A DNA stretch of 64,000 nucleotides from Pseudomonas paeninsulae (GCF_035621475.1 NZ_CP141799.1:2530501-2594500); one strand, 5' to 3'. Positions 31,482 through 40,748 are shown, numbered from the stretch's first letter. A program made the numbers and translations. The notes: a model not told the origin generated them from the sequence alone.

Positions 31482-31715
31482 TCAGGCGCGTGGGTTGCAT
31501 ACGCGGGCAGTGGAAGCGGGAAATCGAATCAGTGCGGCTACCGGCCTAATCGGTCGCCTGAGCAATTCGCCACTGCAGTTTGGGCAGTTGCCGTGCAGAG
31601 TCTTGTCGTCGCAGGTGCGGCAGAAGGTGCACTCGAACGAGCAGATCAAGGCGTCAGGCGAGTCGGCGGGCAGATCACGGTCACAGCATTCGCAGTTTGG
31701 GCGTAGTTGCAGCAT
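31482..31715 (-). CDS. DUF1272 cysteine-rich small protein
   Basis: A 77-residue protein with CECCDRDLP, CSFECTFCRTC and NCPNCSGEL, that is eight cysteines arranged as zinc knuckles, the DUF1272 pattern. The last 20 residues (after RRPIRPVA) are less typical. It lies 22 nt downstream of the GlxA-type regulator, so the two probably share a transcript. No function is known for the family. Confidence 0.88.
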   Translation of the reverse strand: MLQLRPNCECCDRDLPADSPDALICSFECTFCRTCDDKTLHGNCPNCSGELLRRPIRPVAALIRFPASTARVCNPRA

Positions 31716-31737
31716 GGCTAGCTCCTGGGTCGGGAAA

Positions 31738-32733
31738 TCAGGCGAAGCGCTCGGCGTATTCCTGCGGGCTGACGGACAGATGTTTGTGGAAGGTGCGGCG
31801 CAGGTTTTCCGGGTGACCGAAACCGCTCAGGCGCGCCACCGTACTGATCGACGCCTGAGCGTCTTGCAGTAGATTGCGTGCCGCTTCCAGGCGAATGCGT
31901 TCGACATAGCGCCCCGGCCCCATGCCCAGCTCCTGGACGAACACCCGCGACAGCGTGCGCGGCGTCATGTGCGCCTGGGTGGCTAACGCCTCCAGCGACA
32001 GGTCGTCACTCAGGTGTGCAGGAATCCACTCGAGCAAGGCCGCCAGACGCGGCACGCGACTTGGCTCAGGCGTGAGCAGGGCGCTGAATTGGGCCTGCCC
32101 ACCTGGCCTGCGCAGGAACATCACCAGGCGCCGGGCTACCGCCAGTGCAGTGACGCGCCCGAGATCCGCTTCAACCAACGCCAGGGCCAGGTCGATACCC
32201 GCGGTTACTCCCGCCGAGGTAAAGATATGGCCATTGCCGGGCAGATCCTGCGGGTCATAGGTGTGCAGGCAGTCCACTAGCACCTCGACATCGGGATGCC
32301 CCTGACGCAGGGTTTGCGCATCGGCCCAATGGGTAGTCGCGCGGCGACCATCGAGCAGGCCGGCGGCGGCCAGTATTAGCGCGCCGGAACAGACCGAGCC
32401 CAGGCGGCGTACCTGCGGTTCGGCGGCACGCAGCCAGGTCAAGAGTGCCTGGTTCTGGCATTGGGCCTGTTCGCCCAGGCCGCCAGGAATCAGCAGGGTG
32501 TCGATCTGTGCGGCGTCGAACTCGCGCCAGGCCTGTTCGGCAACCAGTTGAAACCCGGCCGACGTGGCGACAGCGCCGACCTGTTGACCGAGTACGACAA
32601 GATGATAGATCGCCGGCAAACCCTGGCGTTGGCGCTCGACATTGGCCGAGGCAAAGACCTGTAATGGGCCGGTCACATCCAGGCTCATCACATTCGGGTA
32701 AAGCAGGCAGGCAATGGTTTTAAGCGCATCCAT
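31738..32733 (-). CDS. GlxA-family AraC-type transcriptional regulator
   Basis: A 331-residue regulator. Residues about 5-190 form a DJ-1/PfpI-like domain with the nucleophile-elbow region GSVCSGALILAAAGLLDGRRATTHW; residues about 225-330 form an AraC-type double HTH (LSLEALATQAHMTPRTLSRVFVQELGMGPGRYVERIRLEAARNLL and STVARLSGFGHPENLRRTFHKHL). Members with this architecture often control catabolism of quaternary amines or arginine, but the ligand here is unknown. Likely targets are its own operon with the DUF1272 and DUF1348 genes. Confidence 0.92.
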   Translation of the reverse strand: MDALKTIACLLYPNVMSLDVTGPLQVFASANVERQRQGLPAIYHLVVLGQQVGAVATSAGFQLVAEQAWREFDAAQIDTLLIPGGLGEQAQCQNQALLTWLRAAEPQVRRLGSVCSGALILAAAGLLDGRRATTHWADAQTLRQGHPDVEVLVDCLHTYDPQDLPGNGHIFTSAGVTAGIDLALALVEADLGRVTALAVARRLVMFLRRPGGQAQFSALLTPEPSRVPRLAALLEWIPAHLSDDLSLEALATQAHMTPRTLSRVFVQELGMGPGRYVERIRLEAARNLLQDAQASISTVARLSGFGHPENLRRTFHKHLSVSPQEYAERFA

Positions 32734-32911
32734 GGGCAGTTCTCGGTGAGCGATGGATGCAGTCTGCGCTCAGCGAAAGGGTGGCAACAAGGACAATAGG
32801 CCCACAGATATTGCCAGTTCGACTTGCTCCAGATCAGAGCAGGTCAGGAGCTGGGCACCGCTACCCCGGCGTCGGGCGCTGGTTTATACGGTGCCCGTAA
32901 AGACCTGAGGA

Positions 32912-33181
32912 TTACTCCGGCATGCTCCAGGGAGCCAGGTCATAACCCTGCTGGCTCAATTCAGCGCGCGACTTGTTCAGCACGAGGGCTAGTTGTACCG
33001 GGTCGCTGTAGATGCTGCTCGACAGCTGGGTACGGCCCAGTAGACGGGTGCTGGTACGGTCGATGACCGTCAGGCTCAGCTCGCCAGTGCCATCTTGCGG
33101 TGCCCAGGCGACACACTGGAAGGGTTGAAAGGCGCGATCGGCGATCAGCAGTGCTTCGTTAAAACGCAGCGGGGCGTTCAT
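32912..33181 (-). CDS. Conserved-looking small protein, unrecognised
   Basis: An 89-residue soluble protein (MNAPLRFNEALLIADRAFQP...) with mixed strand/helix composition and no signal, transmembrane helix or metal motif (a single Cys). Codon use is like that of its neighbours and GGAG precedes the ATG, so it is probably real. It has no clear operon partner. I do not recognise a family. Confidence 0.6.
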   Translation of the reverse strand: MNAPLRFNEALLIADRAFQPFQCVAWAPQDGTGELSLTVIDRTSTRLLGRTQLSSSIYSDPVQLALVLNKSRAELSQQGYDLAPWSMPE

Positions 33182-33787
33182 GGGGGCGGTTTCTCCGAGG
33201 TAATCCCAAATGTCATAGGGCCAGCGGCGCTTGGTGCTACGCCGGCCAGTCTTACATGTTGATGACTGGAGGCGACCTACAAGTCACATTTGCGAGTGAA
33301 TAATGTGTGCTCTGTCAAGACAGGCGTTCTCTTGGATGATATGACTACCGTGCCGAGAAAAAGTTTGAACCCTGCTCAATCAGAGAATAAACCGTCAAAC
33401 ACGGCGCTTTCAGGAGCTGTGCGGCATCGCGCGACGCGCTTCGAGGCCATAAAAGCACTGCCGTTTGTCGGCTTCATCGATCAGAAAGTGAACGGTTTTT
33501 GCTTTGATCGTTCATAAGTCAGGCAGACGGAAGCGAGGGATTTACCTGCGTTTCCACCAATCCAGGAGCTTTTTTTCACATGAGCGCATCGTGTGTGAAG
33601 GGGCTTTTTACTTTTGAAAGAGGAAGTCGAATGATGAGAAGTTCATTCGCCAGGCGGTTATGCATTTGATGTTTCGACTCTGAAACCGAAAACTGCACTG
33701 GAGTATTTCTTCACTGCAAACGTAAAAAACCAAATGAATCATATGACGCAGATAGTCTGATTCTCCTGAATATAAAAAGAGGCACCC
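33182..33787. other. 606 bp A/T-richer intergenic stretch
   Basis: Clearly less GC-rich than its surroundings and with no convincing gene; a 75-codon plus-strand frame (33290-33517) has no recognisable family and a weak start context. The end of the stretch provides AAGAGG before the membrane-protein gene. It may be the 5' edge of an acquired segment with the next gene. Confidence 0.5.
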
Positions 33788-34456
33788 ATGGATTTTACTA
33801 TTATCGCTTCGTTTTTTGAGCAAAAAACGACCATGGAGTTTATGCGTCTAGGGATTGTTTATACGCACCTGATCGCCTGTTGCGTTGCAATTGGCATGGT
33901 ATTAACCAGCGACATCGCAATGGTCAAAGAATTATTGACCGGTGAGAAGAATCATCTGCAAGACAGTCGCCACATGGAAAGTTTACAGAAAACTGTATCC
34001 GCTGCATTGGCGGTGCTCTGGGTAACCGGTGTTGCGATTATTTGGGTCGACATTGGCGATAAGGGTTTGTCCTATCTACTGAATCCAAAGCTACAAGCTA
34101 AAATCGCCATCGTCATGTTGCTGACGTTCAATGGCATGCTGCTGCATAGCCTGGTGCTGCCTGCCCTGCAGAAAGCTGGCACGGTGCTCAAGTTGGAATT
34201 CAATATGCGCATGTTCGCGCTGTTTGCCGGTGCGCTTTCGGGTGTGTCCTGGTTCTATGCCGCGATGCTTGGCGTCGGTCGCCCTCTGTCCTGGAAGTAC
34301 TCGTTAACGGAAATTCTGGCAGCCTACCCGGTACTGATTATCGGTGGTTTCATGGTGATGGTACTGCTGACCCAGTGGGCGAAAAACCGTGAAGAAGCTG
34401 AGGAAACTCCAGCTAACGCTTATGCGTTGAGGAATTCGGCTCTGGCCGCCTGGTAA
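33788..34456 (+). CDS. Polytopic membrane protein, unrecognised
   Basis: A 222-residue protein with about five transmembrane helices: near residues 20-42 (RLGIVYTHLIACCVAIGMVL), 70-90, 105-125, 140-160 and 178-196. Charged loops are short, and the C-terminal tail of about 25 residues is hydrophilic. No cofactor-binding motif was recognised; His residues occur near helix ends (THLIACC, LLHSLVLP), so a haem-binding or small transporter role cannot be excluded. The composition is more A/T-rich than that of flanking genes, suggesting acquisition. AAGAGG lies 5 nt before the ATG; an alternative ATG is at 33833. A terminator follows. Confidence 0.75.
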   Translation: MDFTIIASFFEQKTTMEFMRLGIVYTHLIACCVAIGMVLTSDIAMVKELLTGEKNHLQDSRHMESLQKTVSAALAVLWVTGVAIIWVDIGDKGLSYLLNPKLQAKIAIVMLLTFNGMLLHSLVLPALQKAGTVLKLEFNMRMFALFAGALSGVSWFYAAMLGVGRPLSWKYSLTEILAAYPVLIIGGFMVMVLLTQWAKNREEAEETPANAYALRNSALAAW

Positions 34457-34534
34457 TTGATATAACGCCACTCGGTATTCTTACCGTTAAAACGCGCTAC
34501 ATCCTAGCGCTGCTGGACTAAGGCGCCCCCGGAT

Positions 34535-34561
34535 CGTGACAGTAATTCTGCGACTGTCACG
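34535..34561. terminator. Hairpin between the membrane-protein gene and the convergent hydrolase gene
   Basis: CGTGACAGT-N9-ACTGTCACG forms a perfect 9 bp stem, extendable outward by C-rich/G-rich arms (CCCCCGGAT and GATTTCGGGGG). It lies between convergent genes and could serve both directions. Confidence 0.65.
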
Positions 34562-34581
34562 GATTTCGGGGGTGTCTTGCT

Positions 34582-35430
34582 TTATGAGCACTCACTGGCT
34601 TGCATGGAATTGCAGGTGGTTAGAAGTTGCTGTAAGTAGTTCGCTATATAACGTTGAAAGTTTCTATCGTCCCAGTAGGCCAGATGGCTTAACGGTGTAT
34701 GTCGCTTGTACCAGGGACCGACCGGCATGGCGCAATCCTCGCTGACTACCGCGGCATAACTCGGCAACGGGCGTAACGGGTAGCCCAAGGGATCGGCCGG
34801 GGCGTAGAGGTTGAGCCAGCGTGCTTGTTCACGCATCGGCTCGCTCAAGCAATGACCAGGAAAGCGAATCGGGATCACCGGGTCGTAGGCAAAGGTAAAC
34901 AGAGGAATGTTGCAACCGAAGGTAACCAATCCTGTCAGGGTTTCCAGGGCAAGAAATGGATCATACGGGCAGCTTGGGGTCTTGTTGATGACCTGCTGAT
35001 CCCAGACAAAGTTGGAAAAAACATGCCCGCCCAATGAATGCGCCAGCACCACCAGCGGCGTATCGGCATCGACCTTGGCGCGCAGGGCATTGAGGCCGCC
35101 GCGCAGGCATTGATGCACTTCTTCGTAGGTGGTGTCGTAGGCCTGGCTGACCTTGCGGTAGCCACTGGCGTCGCCGAGAAACAGGGTGACGATGCGCCGT
35201 AGCCAGCGCCAACCAACTGGCTGGTCACGCAGTTGGTCGAGAAAGGCCAGTTGGCGTTTATCCAGCACGCTGGCCCAGTACAGGCTCTGGAAGGCGACGT
35301 GGTCGGCTTCTGCCCCGAGGCGCAGGCGCAGGCCGGCAATCAGGCTTTGTGCAAAGGCGTGCTGGCCATCCGTGTCGCGGTTGTCTGGTTGGGTGCCGAT
35401 GCCGTGGATGATGGCGACCGCAAGTTTCAT
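34582..35430 (-). CDS. Alpha/beta hydrolase (lipase-like)
   Basis: A 282-residue, apparently cytoplasmic alpha/beta hydrolase. The oxyanion-hole region is VAIIHGIGTQ at the N-terminus and the nucleophile elbow is LAHSLGGHVFSNF (Ser near residue 132, a variant AHSLGG of GxSxG). A candidate Asp (YAPADPLGYPL) and late His (LSHLAYW) complete a triad. No signal peptide is present. The substrate is unknown. A patatin-like gene lies directly upstream in the same direction with about a 70 bp gap. Confidence 0.8.
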   Translation of the reverse strand: MKLAVAIIHGIGTQPDNRDTDGQHAFAQSLIAGLRLRLGAEADHVAFQSLYWASVLDKRQLAFLDQLRDQPVGWRWLRRIVTLFLGDASGYRKVSQAYDTTYEEVHQCLRGGLNALRAKVDADTPLVVLAHSLGGHVFSNFVWDQQVINKTPSCPYDPFLALETLTGLVTFGCNIPLFTFAYDPVIPIRFPGHCLSEPMREQARWLNLYAPADPLGYPLRPLPSYAAVVSEDCAMPVGPWYKRHTPLSHLAYWDDRNFQRYIANYLQQLLTTCNSMQASECS

Positions 35431-35499
35431 GAACGTCCTTCCGTGGTTGAGCGCTGACTAACCTAGCCGGCCGCGATTGCCACTGCAATCACGCATTCG

Positions 35500-36579
35500 T
35501 CATAAGGCCAGCATGCGCTCGGCCAGGCGGCCACTGTCCGCCAATTCGAGGAATTCGTCACCCAGTCGCTGGCTTTCGTCCATGGCTTTGCGCCAATAGC
35601 GTTCGCGGCTGGGGTCATCACCCAGGTAACGGCTGAAGTCCTTGCGATCCGGTAATTTGCCGTGGGGCAGGCGTGCCAGGTATTCACGCGAGGGTGCCAG
35701 CAGCAATACATCCTGCAAGCGTCCGGCATCGCCACGGCGCCAGGGCATGCCCTTGTCGAACCAGCCGGGAATGACTCTGTCGGTGAAATGCGGATAGAGC
35801 ACGATGTCGTCGCCGCTGTAGGGCAGGTCGAGGTGATAATCGAGCAGGCCTCCGTCCCGGTAGGTTCCCGGACCGGCGCCTGGGATGTCGCGTACCCCTT
35901 GCATGATCATCGGGATCGAACCGGAGGCGAGCAGGGCATGGCGCAGGTTGCTGTGGTCCAGCGTCAGGTAGCGCGAAGGAAAGTCACTAAGTTCGGTTAA
36001 CGGCGGGGCCAGACGTGCATCGTGCAGGATCAGCCGCTCGAAGTGCCGAGCCAGGCGCGACCGCCCGAGCAGGTTGTTGCCGATCACCGAGGACAAGCCC
36101 AGGCCCAGCGCGCCGCGGTGGTCATGTCGGAGCAGGCCGTGGCTCTTCACCACGACGATATTCAGCCGGTAGTGCGGGTTGCTCAATACGTCGGCGTCCT
36201 GGCCGGCCAATAGATCCTCAAGCATCAGCCGACAACTGCGCGAGACCTCGGCCATACTCGCGTCTTTGGCAAAGCGTTGCTCGGTGTAGAGTTCGCCCAG
36301 GCGCAGAAGGCCTGCGACGGCATCCGGCAAGCAGGCACTGGCGAAACGCCAGGAGCCGATCGAGGCGCCGATCAGCGAGCGCTCACGTGGCGCGCGCAAC
36401 AGCCAGTCGCCGAACAAGGCCAAGTCCAGCCCCTGGATACCGAGGGCTTTAGGTCCGCCGGCAGCTCCAGGCAGAATGCCCACGTCGGCGGGTTGCAAGC
36501 CGCGCTCGCGGATGCGCGCCAAGGCCCGTGACCCGGCCTTGATGGTCAGGGCGGGGTACTTGATTAGAATCGCACTCAT
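35500..36579 (-). CDS. Patatin-like phospholipase
   Basis: A 359-residue protein with the patatin features: the glycine-rich oxyanion loop GAAGGPKALG (about residues 38-47), the nucleophile motif GASIGSW (GxSxG, about 70-76) and the catalytic dyad Asp in DGGLLDYH (about 245). There is no signal peptide, so it is a cytoplasmic or translocated acyl hydrolase. The start at 36579 is preferred over an ATG 15 nt upstream. Possible co-transcription with the lipase-like gene that follows. Confidence 0.88.
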   Translation of the reverse strand: MSAILIKYPALTIKAGSRALARIRERGLQPADVGILPGAAGGPKALGIQGLDLALFGDWLLRAPRERSLIGASIGSWRFASACLPDAVAGLLRLGELYTEQRFAKDASMAEVSRSCRLMLEDLLAGQDADVLSNPHYRLNIVVVKSHGLLRHDHRGALGLGLSSVIGNNLLGRSRLARHFERLILHDARLAPPLTELSDFPSRYLTLDHSNLRHALLASGSIPMIMQGVRDIPGAGPGTYRDGGLLDYHLDLPYSGDDIVLYPHFTDRVIPGWFDKGMPWRRGDAGRLQDVLLLAPSREYLARLPHGKLPDRKDFSRYLGDDPSRERYWRKAMDESQRLGDEFLELADSGRLAERMLAL

Positions 36580-36766
36580 GCTCGCCTCCATCACGCAAGA
36601 ACGCGATTATAAGGCCCCAGGCGAGCAGGCCAAGCCACTTCATCCGGTGAATGATGCAGAGAGCGACGGGGGAGAGGGCCGCTATGGCGTTCGAGCGAGT
36701 TCAGCTTGAATTAAGTCGGCAGCGCTAACATGAATCCCATCGAAACGAACCTTACGGAGATTCACC

Positions 36767-37075
36767 ATGAAAGCCTTGATCGCACTGTTAACTGCTGTTG
36801 CCCTGAGTGTCGCTGCCGGTATTGCTCAAGCGCGTGACCTGGGCCCGGATGAGGCATTGAAACTGCGCGATGCGGGCACCATCCAGCCGTTCGATAAGCT
36901 CAATGCCGCGGCCCTGGCCGAGTATCCCGGTGGCAAAATCGAAGAAACCGAGCTCGAAGAAGAATACGGCCGCTACATTTATCAGCTCGAAGTGCGCGAC
37001 GCACAAGGCGTGCAATGGGACATTGAACTGGACGCCAGCAACGGTCAGGTTCTCAAGCATCAGCAGGACGATTGA
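36767..37075 (+). CDS. PepSY-domain periplasmic protein, copy 1
   Basis: A 102-residue exported protein with a signal peptide (1-22, AQA-RDL) and one PepSY domain with an acidic ridge (KIEETELEEEYGRYIYQLEVRD). It is the first gene of a four-gene operon with a second PepSY protein, a response regulator and a sensor kinase. The PepSY pair may bind divalent metal or modulate the sensor in the periplasm. ACGGAGAT precedes the ATG by a normal distance. The gene overlaps the next one by one nucleotide (TGATG). Confidence 0.9.
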   Translation: MKALIALLTAVALSVAAGIAQARDLGPDEALKLRDAGTIQPFDKLNAAALAEYPGGKIEETELEEEYGRYIYQLEVRDAQGVQWDIELDASNGQVLKHQQDD

Positions 37076-37389
37076 TGCAAGTCGCTCTGGGTAATAGCGT
37101 GCTGTGCGGCCTGTTTCTGCTGGTGCTGAACGGTAGCGTCAGTGCCCGCGACCTGGATCAGGATGAAGCCTTGCGCATGCGCCAGGCGGGGCACATCCTG
37201 CCCCTCGAGCAACTGCTGGACGAGGCTCTGCAGCAATACCCCGGCGCCACCTTGCTCGAGGCCGAGCTGGAAGAGGAAGACGACATTCTGGTCTATGAGG
37301 TCGAGTTACTGACCCCGCAAGGCGTGGTTCGCGAATTGGAACTGGACGCTCGTGATGGACGCATCCTGAAGGACGAGGTAGACGACTGA
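37075..37389 (+). CDS. PepSY-domain periplasmic protein, copy 2
   Basis: A 104-residue exported protein with a signal peptide (about 1-23, VSA-RDL). Its mature part is closely parallel to copy 1: RDLDQDEALRMRQAGHILPLEQLLDEALQQYPGA against RDLGPDEALKLRDAGTIQPFDKLNAAALAEYPGG, followed by LEAELEEEDDILVYEVEL. The pair therefore arose by tandem duplication. The ATG overlaps the upstream stop, and its own stop abuts the response-regulator ATG with no gap. Confidence 0.9.
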   Translation: MQVALGNSVLCGLFLLVLNGSVSARDLDQDEALRMRQAGHILPLEQLLDEALQQYPGATLLEAELEEEDDILVYEVELLTPQGVVRELELDARDGRILKDEVDD

Positions 37390-38058
37390 ATGCGCCTGTT
37401 GTTAGTGGAAGACCATGTGCCCCTGGCCGACGAGCTGCTCGCCGGCTTGGCCCGCCACGGCTATGCGGTGGATTGGCTGGCCGATGGCCGCGATGCGCTG
37501 TATCAGGGTGCCAGCGAGCCTTACGACCTGATCATTCTTGACCTCGGCTTGCCAGGCAAGCCCGGTTTGCAGGTGCTGCAGCAGTGGCGTGCGGATGGCC
37601 TGGCGACCCCGGTCTTGATCCTCACCGCACGCGGCTCCTGGGCTGAACGAATCGAAGGCTTGAAAACCGGTGCCGATGATTACCTGTGCAAACCTTTTCA
37701 TCCGGAAGAACTGCAGTTGCGGATTCAGGCGTTACTGCGTCGTTCGCACGGCCTGGCCAACCAGCCGCAATTGCAGGCGGCCGGTTTGTTGCTCGATGAG
37801 CGTCGCCAGTGCGTCAGCCGCAATGGTGAGGAAATAGACCTGACCTCCGCGGAGTTTCGTCTGCTGCGTTATTTCATGCTGCACCCCGGACAGATACTCT
37901 CGAAAAGCCATCTGGCCGAGCACCTCTACGACGGCGAGACCGAGCGCGACTCGAATGTCATCGAGGTTCATGTCAATCACTTGCGTCGCAAAATTGGCCG
38001 GGAAGCGATCGAAACCCGGCGCGGGCAGGGGTATCGGTTCAGCGGAGACGCTGTTTGA
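37390..38058 (+). CDS. OmpR-family response regulator (BqsR/CarR-like)
   Basis: A 222-residue regulator with a receiver domain (acidic pocket ED at 7-8, phospho-Asp in [10 protein letters not shown] at about 51, Thr in LTARG, Lys in CKPFHPEE at about 101) and an OmpR/PhoB winged helix ([22 protein letters not shown]..., [15 protein letters not shown]). In P. aeruginosa a similar PepSY-PepSY-regulator-kinase group near nuo and tlpQ is BqsRS/CarRS (PA2656-PA2659), which senses ferrous iron and calcium; orthology is inferred from layout and sequence resemblance recalled from memory. It starts immediately after the PepSY gene. Confidence 0.9.
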   Translation: MRLLLVEDHVPLADELLAGLARHGYAVDWLADGRDALYQGASEPYDLIILDLGLPGKPGLQVLQQWRADGLATPVLILTARGSWAERIEGLKTGADDYLCKPFHPEELQLRIQALLRRSHGLANQPQLQAAGLLLDERRQCVSRNGEEIDLTSAEFRLLRYFMLHPGQILSKSHLAEHLYDGETERDSNVIEVHVNHLRRKIGREAIETRRGQGYRFSGDAV

Positions 38059-39383
38059 AATCGATCCAGCGGCGCTTGAGCCTGGGCTTGATCAGCATCT
38101 TGCTGGTGGTCGGCCTGCTTATGGCGCAGACCAGCCTATGGTTGTTTGATCTTGGCCTGCGCAGTTACCTGCAGACGGACCTGCGCGATGAAGCCGAGTC
38201 GCTGCTGATTGCCATGGCGCGTGGCCCGCAGGGTATCCAGTTGAATGAACAACGCCTCAGTGCAGCGTTTCAGCGGCCATATTCTGGGCATTATTTTCGC
38301 ATCGATTTTGCCGACAAGACATGGCGCTCGCGTTCGCTGTGGGACAGTGAACTGCAACCAGCGCTTGAGCCAGGGCTGCAAGACGAGTTGCATGACGGCC
38401 CGCAGGGCCAGTTACTGCTGACCTACCGCGGCGACTATCAGCGCTTCGGCCGGCAGCTGTCAGTTCTTGTGGCCCAGGACTACACACCAGTGCTGCAGAG
38501 CTTTCGCCGCGTACAGTTAATAGGCCTGGGTATGGGCGTAGCCGCGTTGTTGTTGATCCTGGCGCTGCAGCGTCTGACCGTCAGCCGCGCATTGCGCCCG
38601 CTGGAACAGGTGCGCCAGCAGATCGCCCAGCTGCAACAGGGCCAGCGCAACGAGCTGGACAGCCGCGTACCCCGCGAGCTTGAGCCGCTGGTGGCGCAGA
38701 TCAACCACCTGCTGGCGCATACCGAAGACACCTTGAAGCGCTCGCGCAATGCCCTGGGCAATCTTGGCCACGCGCTGAAAACTCCACTGGCGGTATTGGT
38801 CAGTCTGGCCGGGCGGGACGAGTTGAAAGACTATCCTGCGTTGCAGGCCAGCCTGCTCGAGAACCTGCAGCAGATCGATCAGCGCCTGGCACGTGAGTTG
38901 GGCCGTGCGCGTTTGGCTGGGGAGGCCTTACCTGGTGCGCACTTCGCTTGTGCCGAGGAATTGCCAGGCCTGTTCTCTACCCTGGCGATGATTCACAACC
39001 GTGGCTTGCATCTGGATTGGCAGGCAGCAGCGGGTTTGCGTCTGCCCTGGGATCGCGAGGATATGCTTGAGCTGCTCGGCAATCTGCTGGATAACGCCTG
39101 CAAATGGGCAGCAAGTCAGGTGCGCCTAAGCATCGAGTGCACGACTGAAGGTTACCTGCTCAAGGTGGAAGACGACGGCCCTGGCATCGAAGCGGAGCAA
39201 CGTACTGACGTCCTGAACCGCGGTACACGCATGGATGAACAGGTTGCCGGACACGGTCTGGGGCTGGGCATCGTGCGCGACATCGTCGATGCCTGGGGTG
39301 GGCATCTGGAGCTGGTGGACAGCCCCTTGGGTGGTTTGTGCGTGCGTATCCAGTTATTGCAACCAGCGCTGCGCAAGGCCTAA
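38055..39383 (+). CDS. Sensor histidine kinase (BqsS/CarS-like), TTG start
   Basis: A 442-residue inner-membrane kinase. Two transmembrane helices (about 10-30 and 155-175) enclose a periplasmic sensor domain of about 120 residues; then come a HAMP-like linker, the dimerisation/phospho-acceptor helix [13 protein letters not shown] (His near 240), and a HATPase with N box [14 protein letters not shown]1 DDGPGI and G2 GHGLGLGIV. The start is TTG overlapping the regulator stop (TTGA). The sensor domain begins LRDEAESLL, close to but not identical with the RExxE iron motif reported for BqsS; whether it binds iron is untested. Confidence 0.9.
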   Translation: MKSIQRRLSLGLISILLVVGLLMAQTSLWLFDLGLRSYLQTDLRDEAESLLIAMARGPQGIQLNEQRLSAAFQRPYSGHYFRIDFADKTWRSRSLWDSELQPALEPGLQDELHDGPQGQLLLTYRGDYQRFGRQLSVLVAQDYTPVLQSFRRVQLIGLGMGVAALLLILALQRLTVSRALRPLEQVRQQIAQLQQGQRNELDSRVPRELEPLVAQINHLLAHTEDTLKRSRNALGNLGHALKTPLAVLVSLAGRDELKDYPALQASLLENLQQIDQRLARELGRARLAGEALPGAHFACAEELPGLFSTLAMIHNRGLHLDWQAAAGLRLPWDREDMLELLGNLLDNACKWAASQVRLSIECTTEGYLLKVEDDGPGIEAEQRTDVLNRGTRMDEQVAGHGLGLGIVRDIVDAWGGHLELVDSPLGGLCVRIQLLQPALRKA

Positions 39384-39528
39384 CGAATTTGGCGCACTGA
39401 GTTGCGCCAGCCAAAAAGTTTGCGCCTCTGCTCTTTAGCCAATCGTTGAAAATTGCCTGCGGTACAGATACTGCGTTGTTGCGCCTTGTATCGACGGTTT
39501 TGTCTGCATTTTTAACGAAATATTGTCA

Positions 39529-40215
39529 CTAAAGATTGACCTTGCCCGCGTCTGACAGGGCAAGCTCTTCGCCTTTCATCCTGGTCATCAGCACTTGCCA
39601 ATGGGGTAGCAGTTCGGTGTTGCCAGCCACCTGCAAGCTGCTCCGCTCGAACCGATACATGTGCGTTGGACCAAAGGCAAACTGTACCTGTAGGTCGAAG
39701 CGCTGGGTAATTGGCAGGATTTCCCTGTTCAGATTGTCCAGCAGTACGGGCGCTGCACCACTATCGGACCAGAAGCCCAGCACCATATGAGCCTGCTTGG
39801 TAGAGGCCAGGGTGGTGTAGACGAGGCGCAGGCTTTGTTCGGAGACACCGAGCAGGCGCAGGGTGAAGTATTTGGCCAGGGCGAAGTCTTCACAGTCCCC
39901 GGCACCCAGTTCGAGGGTTTCCCGCGGCGAGGCCCAATAGTCGTTTTGCCCCCACAGATCCCGGTCTTCGCCAAAGCGGATGTGCTTATTGAAAAACTCG
40001 TTAACCGCCTGCAGTTTCTCCGGCTCGCTCAGTTGCATCGACTCGGCGATCAATGACTGCCAGTGCTTAAGCCGCTGCGTTACCTGTACATCCCGATGTT
40101 CGCGCGGAGAGTGAGGCGCGGCTTTGGCCACTCCCATGAGCAAACTGCCACCGAGCACTAGGCCTGTCAGGAGATGTCGCCGGCGATTGAGCAAGGTCAA
40201 TAAGAAGTAGTGCAA
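39529..40215 (-). CDS. lapG: LapG, periplasmic cysteine protease for adhesin release
   Basis: A 228-residue exported transglutaminase-like cysteine protease. Using the TTG at 40215, which has AGGAG 6 nt upstream, the N-terminus is a signal segment (NRRRHLLTGLVLGGSLLMGVAKA-AP). The catalytic triad is Cys108 (GAGDCEDFALAKY), His143 (QAHMVLG) and Asp160 (LLDNLN), with spacing like that of P. fluorescens LapG. Longer in-frame starts would prefix a Cys-rich non-homologous stretch. LapG cleaves large LapA-type adhesins when the c-di-GMP receptor LapD releases it; lapD is usually adjacent but is not found beside it here. Confidence 0.92.
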   Translation of the reverse strand: MHYFLLTLLNRRRHLLTGLVLGGSLLMGVAKAAPHSPREHRDVQVTQRLKHWQSLIAESMQLSEPEKLQAVNEFFNKHIRFGEDRDLWGQNDYWASPRETLELGAGDCEDFALAKYFTLRLLGVSEQSLRLVYTTLASTKQAHMVLGFWSDSGAAPVLLDNLNREILPITQRFDLQVQFAFGPTHMYRFERSSLQVAGNTELLPHWQVLMTRMKGEELALSDAGKVNL

Positions 40216-40430
40216 ACGATTCTCCTGCGCTGGCGACACAACATCACCTGCCGGATGATTTTGACAGGCACATCCACCATAAAACCCGAGCCTATCCACG
40301 GGCAAGGTCCGTTTATCGGCTGGTGACTGCATCCGACAGGCTGCCTTGTAACAGAACGCCTCGCTAGTAATCTGAAACACGGGGGCAATGCTTTACATGG
40401 GGGGCAATGCTTTATGTGGAGGATCACACC

Positions 40431-40748
40431 ATGACATCGATACTGCATACGACGGCACTAGCCGTATTAATGACGGCAACTGTGACCGCAGCACAGGCGA
40501 ACGAAGCCGGGTTGTTGCTGGCAGAAGGTGGCAGTGACCTATTGATGGACTATCGCCTGCAGCAAGAGGCTCTTATCAGCAATCGCGCCAGTCAGGACTC
40601 TGGCCAACGATTTGTTCAGATGCTCGAGGAACAGCCCACTGCGGCTGGTCCCGCGCTCGAGCAACAGGAGCAACAAAGCGGCGCTTCGGAAACTCGTTTC
40701 AAGTCCCCTATCCTGAGGGACAGGGCGCTGTATGGCACCCCTCATTGA
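40431..40748 (+). CDS. Small exported protein, unrecognised
   Basis: A 105-residue protein with a signal peptide (1-23, AAQA-NEA) and a short hydrophilic mature part rich in Gln, Glu and Ala (LLLAEGGSDLLMDYRLQQEAL..., EQQEQQSGASETRFKSP). GGAGG stands 7-10 nt before the ATG. The 5' leader contains the near-duplicate ACATGGGGGGCAATGCTTTA / GGCAATGCTTTATG. It is divergent from lapG. No family recognised. Confidence 0.6.
   Translation: MTSILHTTALAVLMTATVTAAQANEAGLLLAEGGSDLLMDYRLQQEALISNRASQDSGQRFVQMLEEQPTAAGPALEQQEQQSGASETRFKSPILRDRALYGTPH

Noticed and set aside
33290..33517. 75-codon frame in the A/T-rich gap
   Set aside because: Weak start context, no family resemblance and low-complexity composition.
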